Shown here piece by piece: positions 1 to 8,278 of a stretch of DNA of 23,281 bases. Under the pieces are notes generated by a model. It saw only the letters and a program-made list of their open reading frames with translations. It searched no databases and was not told where the DNA came from. This DNA comes from a virus, in IMG/VR virus record IMGVR_UViG_3300049893_002716, positions 1 to 23,281 of that record; one strand, written 5' to 3'. Numbering within the stretch: position 1 is the first letter of the stretch; each line of letters opens with the position of its first letter. The position numbers and the translations under genes are program-made.

Positions 1-2103
1 CTTTTTTATAGATGAGAAAGCATTAAATTCACTTGCAGCTACACGTCTTTCACAACTTAATGAATATCTTGCAGACGTATCAGTTGCAACTCCTGTAAAT
101 GGATTATTTTGATCTGCCGTAATTGAATAATAAGCATATTTACCCAATACTGCAAACCCACTATTAGTTTCACTAACGATTATAGGTTTATTAAATGTTG
201 TCCAAGAAGAAGAACTATTATCATACCATCCTGTTGAATTTGTAAAAGTACTTGTTGTTACAAAATTACTTGTAGAAGCAAAAGATCCCCAAGCAGTTCC
301 ATTGTATCCTTCAAAAAGTCCCGTTTCCGAATTAAATCTAAACATCCCACTTGTAGCAGAAGCAGGACGACCAGCAGTATTTCCTTTAGCTATCCCAACA
401 GCTGCTGTTGAAGAAAAATTAAATATATTGCTATTGCCAGCTAAACTATAAACAGGTGTAAAAGAGGAACCTGTATTATATCCTAGAGTAAGTGTATCTA
501 ACCCACTACTAGGAGAATAAAATCGCCATTCATACCCAGCACCATCACCAGTATTTGTTCTATTTAATCTCAATCGTGCGGTCTTATTTAAACTATTAGG
601 TATAGTTATATCAAAATTATAAGTATTGTTACTTCCTGAATAATTATAAATTTGATCTATATTATTTCTATTAATTGTTGATGCTAAAATTGTACTTATA
701 CTTGAATTTAAAGCTCCGCTACCTGTTACATCACCTACATAAGTTAAAGTTTGAGTAAGACTAGGTACTCCTAAATTAGTACGGGCAGTTACAACATTAC
801 CTAAATCTGATAAATTATTTGTAACTTCTAGAAAATCAGTCGCAGCATAAGAGAATTGAGTAAATATTATTGAAGTAGTACCAATTGTCGTAATAGTATT
901 GGTTTGCAGCCATGTTGTACCATTACTTATTACTGCAACAATATTACCAGGTGTAATTTTAGCATTAGAATCATAATCGGTAGCTCTTGTTAGTATCCAG
1001 TTTGTACTAGATGAACCAATATTAGTTACAGTATATATTCCGTTTCGTGAAGCAGTTGTTTGATTCTTAACTAAAACTCTATCATTAACAGCTAAAGCTA
1101 CACCATCAATAGTTAAAGCTGCTTGCGTTCCCGAATTAGTTAACGTTGCTCCAACCCCACTAGTGCCGTTAGAATAAGTGGCAGTTAAATTAGCCGTAGT
1201 TGCTACGTTAACAGGATTTTTCCAATCCATGCTAGCTACAACAGAATTAATATATTGATCTATATATTCTTTATTTATTCCATCAGTTGATGACACAGGT
1301 GCACTATTGATTGTGATTCTATCTATGATAGGAGTAGGAGATAACCCAATCACAGGGTTACCGCTAACCCCGTTACCATTAGTCATAGTTAAATTAGAAT
1401 CTACTGTTAAAGTTCTGTTAACAAAACTACTATTTCCCGTTCCAGTTGTAGATAAACTAATAAAACCTAAAGTATTTAAATTATTTAAATTTTGTAATTG
1501 AGTAGTTAAAGAAATTGTAGGATTTCCGTTTACTCCATCACTATTACTAATTGCAAGTCCGTTACTTATTGACAAATTACGTGTTACATAAGTATTAGCT
1601 CCAGTTCTTGCTAATAATCCGTTAATATTAAGACTTGATAAACCAATGTTAGTAATTGCGCTATTTAATTGTCCTAAATTTACAGCATCGGTATTAGCAA
1701 TTCCATTAGCTAAACTAGTAATTTTATTAGAACCTAAAGATAAATTTTCAGTTAAAGAAGATATTTCAATATTTTTTAAAAAAATTAAACTATCCGTTAA
1801 TTCATCATATTTAAAAATATCATTACTTGTCCCTTGTAATTTATTAAAAAGTTGTAAACCAAAATTTCCGTATGTAGAATTATTTGTAATTTGATGATAA
1901 AAATTAAACCCTAATATATCATCATTTGCCTTTTTATTAAGAAAAGCAAAATTAATTGATACAGGATTATTAACAGTAGGTATATAATGATTTAATAATC
2001 CAAAATAAGCGTTATTTTTAATTTGATCTTTATTAAAATTAAATAATTGATCATTACCTAAAATATCTATTGTTGGGTCTATTGATTTTAAAAATAAAGG
2101 CAT
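1..2103 (-). CDS. Phage tail fibre protein, C-terminus cut off by window edge
   Basis: The minus strand is open from the ATG at 2103 to base 1 (701 codons, no stop), so the 3' end is missing. The N-terminal 120 residues are unrecognised. Then comes NKITSLANGIANTDAVNLGQ, a connector common in phage fibres and trimeric adhesins, followed by two fibre repeats of the type RNLSISNGL..NGNPTISL and RTLTVDSNL..SGNPVIGL. A module of about 118 residues (852-1206) matches the neighbouring 226-residue protein. Near the left edge stand GRPASATSGMFRFNSETG and EGYNGTAWGS, a frequent fibre motif. The last visible residues (ERRVAASEFNAFSSIKK) resemble the entry into an S74-type intramolecular chaperone domain, but that domain lies outside the window. 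The role is probably host recognition at the virion tail. The start overlaps the stop of the upstream 47-residue gene as TAATG. Fibre class is well supported; the receptor cannot be told. Confidence 0.85.
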   Translation of the reverse strand, partial: MPLFLKSIDPTIDILGNDQLFNFNKDQIKNNAYFGLLNHYIPTVNNPVSINFAFLNKKANDDILGFNFYHQITNNSTYGNFGLQLFNKLQGTSNDIFKYDELTDSLIFLKNIEISSLTENLSLGSNKITSLANGIANTDAVNLGQLNSAITNIGLSSLNINGLLARTGANTYVTRNLSISNGLAISNSDGVNGNPTISLTTQLQNLNNLNTLGFISLSTTGTGNSSFVNRTLTVDSNLTMTNGNGVSGNPVIGLSPTPIIDRITINSAPVSSTDGINKEYIDQYINSVVASMDWKNPVNVATTANLTATYSNGTSGVGATLTNSGTQAALTIDGVALAVNDRVLVKNQTTASRNGIYTVTNIGSSSTNWILTRATDYDSNAKITPGNIVAVISNGTTWLQTNTITTIGTTSIIFTQFSYAATDFLEVTNNLSDLGNVVTARTNLGVPSLTQTLTYVGDVTGSGALNSSISTILASTINRNNIDQIYNYSGSNNTYNFDITIPNSLNKTARLRLNRTNTGDGAGYEWRFYSPSSGLDTLTLGYNTGSSFTPVYSLAGNSNIFNFSSTAAVGIAKGNTAGRPASATSGMFRFNSETGLFEGYNGTAWGSFASTSNFVTTSTFTNSTGWYDNSSSSWTTFNKPIIVSETNSGFAVLGKYAYYSITADQNNPFTGVATDTSARYSLSCERRVAASEFNAFSSIKK
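852..1206 (-). repeat. Fibre module copy 2 (paralogous to 2450-2809)
   Basis: This stretch encodes VATTANLTATYSNGT at its start and SIIFTQF at its end. It parallels the module in the 226-residue fibre gene almost residue by residue (GVGATLTNSGTQA, VNDRVLVKNQT, STNWILTRATDYD). The nucleotide sequence is also clearly similar, which points to duplication or recombination between fibre genes of the same family. Confidence 0.75.
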
Positions 2104-2246
2104 TATAAAATCTCATCATTTAAAATTTGTAAAAGAGTATATACATCCTCATCAACTTCACTTGTTTGAATATCATCCATAGTCGCAAGCGTAAACCAAC
2201 CTGCTCCATCGTGAAATTCAGGTCTTCCTATTGGTTTTTGTTTCAT
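2103..2246 (-). CDS. Small tail-fibre-associated protein (47 aa)
   Basis: A 47-codon ORF fits exactly between two fibre genes. Its ATG overlaps the preceding stop as TAATG at 2246-2248 and its own stop overlaps the next ATG in the same way at 2103-2105, which argues for real coupled translation although no Shine-Dalgarno site is visible. The N-terminus PIGRPEFHDGAGWFTLAT parallels PVGKQEFYDGTNWFSLAS in the upstream 226-residue protein. This is the usual fibre segment that follows a GM.RYNT motif, which here ends the preceding gene. The C-terminal half is acidic (SEVDEDVYTLLQILNDEIL). It may be a fibre cap, an assembly factor or a leftover of gene splitting. The coding call is fairly sure; the function is not known. 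Confidence 0.6.
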   Translation of the reverse strand: MKQKPIGRPEFHDGAGWFTLATMDDIQTSEVDEDVYTLLQILNDEIL

Positions 2247-2926
2247 TATAAAGAAGTATTAAATCTAAACATTCCAACAGTTGGAGTATTCGGTCTTTGA
2301 ACTGTTGTTCCAGTTGGTAGTGTTACAGAACCATTACCTGGAAGAACAGGGTTAGTTACAATACTAAGCGTTGCAATACCACCAGCAACGCTAACATTAA
2401 TTTGATTTGCCGTTCCAACTATTGAAGTAAATGTATTTTGATCGGTTTTTCCAAAATTAATAGCATCTGTCCCTATTGTATTAACAATAGAGGTCATCAT
2501 CCATAAACTTGTATTATTAACATCACCGCTAATAACAGATATAACATCCCCCCTAATCATTTGAGCTTTAACATCATAATCGGTAGTACGTGTTAAAACC
2601 CAGTTTGTACTGGCAGAGCCTAAAGTAGTTACTACATATATTCCATTTTGGAAAGCTGATGTCTGATTCTTAACTAAAACTCTATCATTAACAGCTGGGG
2701 TAACATTATCTACACTAAATATAGCTTGTGTACCTGAGTTAGTCAAAGTAGCTCCAACTCCACTAGTACCATTAGAATAAACAGCTGTTAAATTGCTAGT
2801 CGTTGCTATAAAACAAGGTGATAGTGTTTTAAAATTATTTGTAACCCAATTTTCAGATGCTAAAGAAAACCAATTTGTTCCGTCATAAAATTCCTGTTTA
2901 CCAACAGGTAAAGTTAATTGTGCCAT
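2246..2926 (-). CDS. Short tail-fibre-like protein (226 aa)
   Basis: This is a phage fibre-type protein. Residues 6-23 (PVGKQEFYDGTNWFSLAS) form a fibre end segment. Residues from about 40 to 158 form a module (IATTSNLTAVYSNGT, RVLVKNQTSAFQNGIYVV, STNWVLTRTTDYD) found in many phage tail fibres and repeated in the next fibre gene at 852-1206. The C-terminus TVQRPNTPTVGMFRFNTSL is the GM.RFNT fibre motif, with the stop directly after it. There is no signal peptide or membrane segment. It starts 20 bases after the 628-residue fibre protein with only a weak GTGAG upstream, and it ends in a TAATG overlap with the 47-residue gene. It is likely a short structural fibre or adaptor that works with its larger neighbours. 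Confidence 0.75.
   Translation of the reverse strand: MAQLTLPVGKQEFYDGTNWFSLASENWVTNNFKTLSPCFIATTSNLTAVYSNGTSGVGATLTNSGTQAIFSVDNVTPAVNDRVLVKNQTSAFQNGIYVVTTLGSASTNWVLTRTTDYDVKAQMIRGDVISVISGDVNNTSLWMMTSIVNTIGTDAINFGKTDQNTFTSIVGTANQINVSVAGGIATLSIVTNPVLPGNGSVTLPTGTTVQRPNTPTVGMFRFNTSL
2450..2809 (-). repeat. Fibre module copy 1 (paralogous to 852-1206)
   Basis: This stretch encodes IATTSNLTAVYSNGT through DAINFGK inside the 226-residue fibre protein. It is the partner of the module at 852-1206. The copies share the segments SNGTSGVGATLTNSGTQA and NDRVLVKNQT and differ mostly in the last third. Confidence 0.75.
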
Positions 2927-2945
2927 AAAATACTCACATGGTTAT

Positions 2946-4832
2946 TTAAATTTCTGTATTGTATCTTACCATACCAATCTCTGCAACACTAGGTCTTTGT
3001 GCATTATTACCTACTGGAATTTTTACTGCTCCAGTACCCAAAAATCTAACATTTTTTTCAAAATCCACTTCTTTTTCAAACTTAGTATATTCTTTAGAAA
3101 CTACTTTTTTATAAAATGTAAAATTATTGTAATCGTATTCAAATATTGCATCTCTATAATCCCACCCCCATCTTTGAGTAAAAAATGTACTTATGGTTTT
3201 TTTGACATCGTAAAGACCAAAATTCTTAGGAAACCTGTAATAATCATCACTACTAGACTCGTTATGGAATTCAGATCTAAATATAAAGCCTTTATATACA
3301 GGAGTTGGATTAGGGATAGGTGAAATATTATATTTATTTTGATAACCAAATATTCCAAAATGAACTGGGGCTATAGGAGCATCAAAACCCAAGTTATCAG
3401 CTCCACTATCCCAAGAAAAAATACGTAGTCCAGGTTCTGCCGCATGGTTACCATCTCTCCCATGAGAATCAAACCATAATGTACCATGCCCACGATCATC
3501 TGAACTATATCCCGATGGATAACGAATTTTAAGATTACCTACCGCATTATGTGCTTCATCATTAATATCGGTAGATTTCCAAGTATTACTAATATTTAAG
3601 GTTTGCCCTCTTATGTATTTTCCATATTCAGTACCACCAGCTACCAATCCTACATCTACTAACAATTGTGTTAATGCACTAAATGTCGCAAAACCTGCTA
3701 AAGCAGCAATTTCTGCTTGTATTTCCGCTTCTAAAGCAGCTATAGTTCCCTCTATAGCTGTATCAGCTTCAATTCTTGAAGTGATTTCTTCATCAAGATC
3801 AGCGGGTCTTACATAATCATCATTTAAAGGATTTTTACCTCCAGATGCTATACTAATTATTCCATTTGCAAAATTTGCTATCTTAAGAATACCTGCACCA
3901 AGTGCAGATAAATTCTGCGCATTAGGTAAATTATCATTAGAAACATTAAGAACGTATTTAGCATCTTTTGGGGCATAAGTTGGAAGATCAACCTCAATAG
4001 GAATATTATTTACTCCGCCTTTCCAATATTTGCCTGTAGTTAAATACATGTTAGCAACAGGTAATCTTTCCACTCTTGAAAGTAATTTTGCAACATCTGT
4101 CCCATCTTGTATTAACTCTGGTCTAATAAGAGCAAGTTGCATGTTTGCTTGTAGTGGAGCAGCTATATCTACATAATCCTTTCCGCTAATAGCAGTTGAT
4201 AAAGTACCAGTAGCATTATTAACTGTATTTTTCAAAAGGCCTGTCTGTAAATTTCCAAGAGACTGTGCCTTAGTAAAGGTATAAGTTGTTCCTAAATTAT
4301 ATAATGCCAATATTGCTTGTAATTGAGGACTAATAGACGTTAACGAATAAGCTGGATTATCCCAATCAAATGTTACAGTTGAACAACCTACTATAAAATT
4401 TGAGTTATCAAATAACTTATAATTTTTTGCAGCTCTTATTTGTGTCATTGCTAAAGAACTTGAAATAACAGTTTCCGAGGAGGTATTTAAAGTATTAGGA
4501 TTTCCAGAAAATACTTGAGGAAGCCAAGGACCCGACATTAACCAATCAAAACCAGATAAAGGATTAAAAGTTGGATTTGGTATTGGTACGTTTAAATTAA
4601 AAACAGGTAAAGGAAAGTTAGCTGCCCCAAGTACAGGTAAATTAATAACTCCAATATTAAGTTGTGCTACAGGTTCATTATCATAATCACCTATCCATAT
4701 TCGGTTATGGTCTAGTTTTTTTAATTCTTCAAAATTCCCTATTTTTCTTTTTAAATCTATTATATCTTGGCGTACGTCAATTAATATAGGTGATTGCCTT
4801 GCTATCTTTATCGCCAACAAAGATATAGCCAT
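2946..4832 (-). CDS. Large tail-fibre protein (628 aa)
   Basis: This is a probable tail fibre or tail-tip protein. The N-terminal segment with NRIWIGDYDNEPVAQLNIGV and the central KYVLNVSNDNLPNAQNLSAL..GILKI resemble phage fibre segments. A small helical region rich in Glu and Ala (IEGTIAALEAEIQAEIAALA, about residues 352-375) may form a trimeric coiled coil. The C-terminus NAQRPSVAEIGMVRYNTEI is the GM.RYNT fibre motif, again followed at once by a stop. The ATG at 4832 overlaps the preceding gene by 56 bases and has no Shine-Dalgarno site. No better in-frame start is obvious, so the first 20 residues are uncertain. It was not matched to a specific characterised fibre. Confidence 0.75.
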   Translation of the reverse strand: MAISLLAIKIARQSPILIDVRQDIIDLKRKIGNFEELKKLDHNRIWIGDYDNEPVAQLNIGVINLPVLGAANFPLPVFNLNVPIPNPTFNPLSGFDWLMSGPWLPQVFSGNPNTLNTSSETVISSSLAMTQIRAAKNYKLFDNSNFIVGCSTVTFDWDNPAYSLTSISPQLQAILALYNLGTTYTFTKAQSLGNLQTGLLKNTVNNATGTLSTAISGKDYVDIAAPLQANMQLALIRPELIQDGTDVAKLLSRVERLPVANMYLTTGKYWKGGVNNIPIEVDLPTYAPKDAKYVLNVSNDNLPNAQNLSALGAGILKIANFANGIISIASGGKNPLNDDYVRPADLDEEITSRIEADTAIEGTIAALEAEIQAEIAALAGFATFSALTQLLVDVGLVAGGTEYGKYIRGQTLNISNTWKSTDINDEAHNAVGNLKIRYPSGYSSDDRGHGTLWFDSHGRDGNHAAEPGLRIFSWDSGADNLGFDAPIAPVHFGIFGYQNKYNISPIPNPTPVYKGFIFRSEFHNESSSDDYYRFPKNFGLYDVKKTISTFFTQRWGWDYRDAIFEYDYNNFTFYKKVVSKEYTKFEKEVDFEKNVRFLGTGAVKIPVGNNAQRPSVAEIGMVRYNTEI

Positions 4833-5106
4833 GTTTTAATGTTTGATGAACGTTAAAGCCTTCTTCATTAAAATAAGCAATTTTTTTCCAATTTTGATTA
4901 CTGATTCCATCAAAGAGAGCATAAAAAGACTTGTCTTCTTTTACATAAGAAAGCATACCTTCTTTTCTGCGAGGAGTAAAAATATTATCCCTCTCTAAAA
5001 TAGTTTCAAGAGAATGTATCCCCCCTTTACCAAATATATCAATATGAGTAGGATATTTATCTAGCAAAGAAACAGGTCTTATAAAATCAGTAACAAATAA
5101 TCCCAT
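4777..5106 (-). CDS. Small tail-associated protein (109 aa)
   Basis: The start chosen is ATG 5106 (MGLFVTDFIRPVS), 4 bases after the patatin stop and with GGAG about 8 bases upstream. A longer reading from 5175 would overlap the patatin gene and has no support. Residues around RRKEGMLSYVKEDKSFYAL with GISNQNW are like the receptor or baseplate-side segment of phage fibre proteins, in which a similar EGM..YV.....Y.L..G..N..W pattern recurs. HGYIFVGDKDSKAI is also fibre-like. There is no membrane segment or signal peptide. It lies between a phospholipase and large fibres, so a structural tail role is likely, but the exact family is not recognised. Confidence 0.65.
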   Translation of the reverse strand: MGLFVTDFIRPVSLLDKYPTHIDIFGKGGIHSLETILERDNIFTPRRKEGMLSYVKEDKSFYALFDGISNQNWKKIAYFNEEGFNVHQTLKHGYIFVGDKDSKAITYIN

Positions 5107-5110
5107 AATT

Positions 5111-6178
5111 TTAAGCTCCAAGACGATTGATAATGCTTGAGATTTCATCACTTTCATCTGAATAATGAGTATCAATTAAATTAGCCAGTTGTGAAAACCA
5201 AGCAGGCGTGCTATTATCAAGTTCGTTAGGGAAATCTTCAGGAAATTTTGGTTGGAATTTATAATAATATAAATCTATAATAGCTTGATTAGTTAAATTA
5301 GTAGTCCTATTGGCTAGATAATCCAAAAAATATCTACTCCATTCTTCAGCTCCTGTCATTGCCACATTCATAACTTTAAATGCTCTAACTGCTAAATGTT
5401 CTAAATCAGTTGTAGCCGTTGCAGCTCCATCAAAACTCATATTTCCTATACCAGTGCCAACGCCAACTATAACAATTCTAGTAGCATTTGGTTTTACGCT
5501 CAATCCTACATTAATTGCCGCTAGTATTGCATCATTAGCATAAACTCCTCCATCGCTATAATAATGTCCATTAAAATTATGAGCGGGAAGATAAACGGGC
5601 GCAGCGGAAGAAGCCCTACAAACATTTACTATAGTTTCAGTATTTCCTATAAAATAAGCTGGGTCATTGAAGTTGGAGAATACTACATACCTGCTCATAT
5701 CTTCCTCATAAGCTGGAATAACAATAGGAGTCTTTAAGTTTGCAAGCGTATTCGTGCCAAAATTATCAACAAGTATTTGTTGTAATTTATTGCTTCCATA
5801 ATTTGAGTCTTCATAAGCAGACTTATAAAAAGCATCGTCAGTAGCAAACATAAAAGCTTTTTGAGCAAGGTTTGGTCTATTTGAATCCTCGCTTGCATTA
5901 TGGCTACCTGATGCAACGTCTGCCGCTGTCCTGATAGTAAATACACGTTTGGCATCATTTAAAAAAAAGCTTTCCATATAATCAGGAGTTTTGCCAAAAG
6001 AATAACCCGAAGCAAGTATCGCTCCAATACTTGTTCCGCACATAACATCAACATATTTCCAGAAATCAGCTTGCGGTATTCCCCATTGATGTAAGAACTT
6101 CTGCATAAAACGATTAGAGCCGTAACCCTTAGTGCCACCACCACAAAAAGAAAATATCCTTAGTGTATTTGTATCCAT
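5111..6178 (-). CDS. Patatin-like phospholipase (355 aa)
   Basis: This is a lipid acyl hydrolase of the patatin family, which uses a Ser-Asp dyad. The glycine-rich oxyanion-hole loop CGGGTKG is at residues 12-18, the nucleophile elbow GTSIG at 48-52 (Ser50), and the Asp motif DGG at 209-211 within YYSDGGVYAND. All key residues are present, so an active phospholipase A-type enzyme is plausible. There is no signal peptide. The ATG overlaps the stop of the collagen-like gene as TAATG, with GGGGA upstream. Its place between structural tail genes suggests that it is made late, either as a virion part or as a lysis or escape factor acting on host membranes. Patatin enzymes are known from intracellular bacteria such as Rickettsia, so host-derived capture is another option. 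The family call is strong; the role is inferred. Confidence 0.9.
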   Translation of the reverse strand: MDTNTLRIFSFCGGGTKGYGSNRFMQKFLHQWGIPQADFWKYVDVMCGTSIGAILASGYSFGKTPDYMESFFLNDAKRVFTIRTAADVASGSHNASEDSNRPNLAQKAFMFATDDAFYKSAYEDSNYGSNKLQQILVDNFGTNTLANLKTPIVIPAYEEDMSRYVVFSNFNDPAYFIGNTETIVNVCRASSAAPVYLPAHNFNGHYYSDGGVYANDAILAAINVGLSVKPNATRIVIVGVGTGIGNMSFDGAATATTDLEHLAVRAFKVMNVAMTGAEEWSRYFLDYLANRTTNLTNQAIIDLYYYKFQPKFPEDFPNELDNSTPAWFSQLANLIDTHYSDESDEISSIINRLGA

Positions 6179-8187
6179 TATTTTATCCCCATAGTGAATT
6201 CTTGGTTAATCTCGTTTGTAGTTCTATAACAGTTATAAGTTACATCTACCCCATATTCATTAGTAATTGTTATTTTTCTTGGATACTCAAAAATAACAGC
6301 AATATCACTCGTTAATTCATAAAATATATAATTCTCGCCAAGATTCTCAGGATAACAGAACCATTTATAGCCAACACCTAAAAAAAAGTATTCGCTTTTT
6401 ATATCGCTTACCAGTTCAGTTGCCCTAAGTATGCTAAGTGGATTAGGCAGTCCTGTATCCTCTATATCATCCGTATATTCGCCGTAATATATTCTATATT
6501 GGTATTGAACTATATAATCCTTTTGAAAAGTTACGCCTGTTGTATCATAACCCGATATTTTAAAAACAGTATCGCCAGCAGTAACCTTTTGAAATTCAGT
6601 CAGGGCAATAGTTACTGGTGAGATGTTATCTAATTGTTCGGCTAGTAATACCCCGTCATGTTCAATAAATATGCTTTTCTCTTCCAGTAATTCAGGGTTA
6701 ATAATATTAAAATTAAATAGATAGTCCCCAGCTGGTATTGTATAACCAATTTCAAACCTACCGCCTATATCTATATTGTCGGTGTTTTGTACAAAGAAAG
6801 TATCAAACTCGGGAAAATCAAAACCATAAAATAATTTTGTAAAAACCACTCTTAAATCTGCATTTTTAAATCTTGTACCGGCTTTTATTTGCCCAACGTC
6901 AAAAGGAATCGGGTGTGAGTTTGTATAAAGAGGATTACCGCCTCCTCCATATACATTAGTTATACCGACCTTACCAGCGTAGATTTTCTTTTCATCTGTA
7001 TAAATAACAAGCTCGCCAGTCGGGTCTATTTTAGCGTCTTTTATGCCGTTTCCCTTATCACCTTTGATACTCTTTCCATCTCTACCAGCTGGTCCGCATT
7101 CCCCCCTCGGTCCCCTAATAGGTTCTGGCAATTTTATGTTGCTAACTAGAGAAATAACAAGCTGCTCTAACTGAGCATACGAAGATAGCATCTTTTGTTG
7201 TACGTATAATTCAACATCGGCTAACACCTGTGCTTTTATAGCTTCCTCATTAGCATCTTGACCATCCCGTCCGTCTATTCCATCCCGTGGCTCTGGAATA
7301 AGAGCTATTTGTGCTTTTATAATATCCAGTATGGCTATTTTAAGCTCTTCTTCTTTTTTTATTAAAGCCTCATCTACCTTTGATGTTGCCTCTAAAACAT
7401 ACGCATTAAGCTTATCCAATAACAAAAGCTTAATTCTTTCTGTTATAGCTTCTTCGTCAGCATCCCGACCATCTCTGCCGTCTTGCCCGTCTATTCCATC
7501 CTTGACCTTGAAATTTAGAACTAAGGCTTCCAATTTGCCTTCTAGCTTTAAGAAAATGGCCTCTTCGTCAGCAGGCTTGCCATCTGCTCCATCCTTAACT
7601 TCTGGCAACGACTGCTTTATTTCTTCTAGACCTTTTTGTAATTCTTCTGCTAGTTGACCACTTAATTGCTTACTAATCTCTGCAATGATTTTCTCTTCAT
7701 CGGCATCTTTGCCATCTTTTACTTCAATAGTGCTAATTGCCTGATCTATAAGGGCAATAACTTTCGTCTCTAATTCCTCTAATAAACCATGAATCTCATT
7801 TTTGTCATTCTTGGCGATATTAAAGTATTTCGCTGCGATATTCTTTATTTCGCCGTCAACATGCGCTACCAATTCTGACTCTAGTTCTTCCTTGTTTTTC
7901 TTCAGTTCTTTTGATTGTTTTTTAAGGGTTTTGTTAAAAGATGCGCAGTGTTTTTCCAAATCGCAATTAATTTGTTTTTTGATCTCTTGAATTTCCTTGC
8001 TGTTATCAACAGTGGTAATTATCTCTTTTTTTATTAAAGGTAATTCTATTTTCTGTTTACAACCATCACTGTAATCTATTTTTAAAGCTTTCTCATCACA
8101 AGAAATAGCCGATACATACTTGGTATCTTTGATTTTTTTAGCTAATTTTACAATTCCTTGTGCTAATAATTGACTTTCTACTTGCAT
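6178..8187 (-). CDS. Collagen-like coiled-coil tail protein (669 aa)
   Basis: This is a probable fibrous tail protein. Residues 60-150 are a long, Lys/Glu-rich, likely coiled coil. Short collagen-like Gly-X-Y blocks then alternate with helices. Four blocks have the form KDG..DG..DADEEAI, at about 158-167, 198-211, 229-248 and 301-317. A fifth, RGPRGECGPAGRDGKSIKGD, lies at 358-377 and is followed by a Gly-rich hinge (VYGGGGN, 412-418). The remaining 250 residues look beta-rich and globular (GGRFEIGYTIPAGDYLFNFN) and may carry a binding tip. No Shine-Dalgarno site is visible before ATG 8187. It follows the portal gene after 89 bases and overlaps the patatin start. The long-fibre interpretation is based on architecture, not on a recognised family. 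Confidence 0.7.
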   Translation of the reverse strand: MQVESQLLAQGIVKLAKKIKDTKYVSAISCDEKALKIDYSDGCKQKIELPLIKKEIITTVDNSKEIQEIKKQINCDLEKHCASFNKTLKKQSKELKKNKEELESELVAHVDGEIKNIAAKYFNIAKNDKNEIHGLLEELETKVIALIDQAISTIEVKDGKDADEEKIIAEISKQLSGQLAEELQKGLEEIKQSLPEVKDGADGKPADEEAIFLKLEGKLEALVLNFKVKDGIDGQDGRDGRDADEEAITERIKLLLLDKLNAYVLEATSKVDEALIKKEEELKIAILDIIKAQIALIPEPRDGIDGRDGQDANEEAIKAQVLADVELYVQQKMLSSYAQLEQLVISLVSNIKLPEPIRGPRGECGPAGRDGKSIKGDKGNGIKDAKIDPTGELVIYTDEKKIYAGKVGITNVYGGGGNPLYTNSHPIPFDVGQIKAGTRFKNADLRVVFTKLFYGFDFPEFDTFFVQNTDNIDIGGRFEIGYTIPAGDYLFNFNIINPELLEEKSIFIEHDGVLLAEQLDNISPVTIALTEFQKVTAGDTVFKISGYDTTGVTFQKDYIVQYQYRIYYGEYTDDIEDTGLPNPLSILRATELVSDIKSEYFFLGVGYKWFCYPENLGENYIFYELTSDIAVIFEYPRKITITNEYGVDVTYNCYRTTNEINQEFTMGIK

Positions 8188-8243
8188 TTTATGAAAAAAT
8201 TTTTAAGATAGGTTTACTTGTTTAAATTTAAGTCATTTTCAGG

Positions 8244-8278
8244 AATAGCCGTTGCATGCTCACAGCGGCTATTTTTTT
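8244..8278 (+). terminator. Hairpin with T-run on the plus strand
   Basis: AATAGCCGTTG pairs with CAGCGGCTATT (one T-G wobble) around an 8-base loop and is followed by a T-run on the plus strand. This is the shape of an intrinsic terminator for rightward transcription, yet all genes here run leftward. On the minus strand it lies directly after the portal stop without a T-run. It may block antisense transcription or act as an RNA processing or stability hairpin between portal and tail genes. Confidence 0.5.

Noticed and set aside
1307-1894. Plus-strand open frames opposite the left fibre gene
   Set aside because: They are hydrophobic antisense shadows. The minus strand here encodes clear fibre motifs over its full length.
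1-2926. Diversity-generating retroelement in the fibre genes
   Set aside because: The duplicated modules differ at all types of base, not only at adenines, and no reverse transcriptase is present in the window.
5107-5175. Longer start for the 109-residue tail protein
   Set aside because: It would lie inside the patatin gene. ATG 5106 has GGAG at good distance and begins right after the patatin stop.
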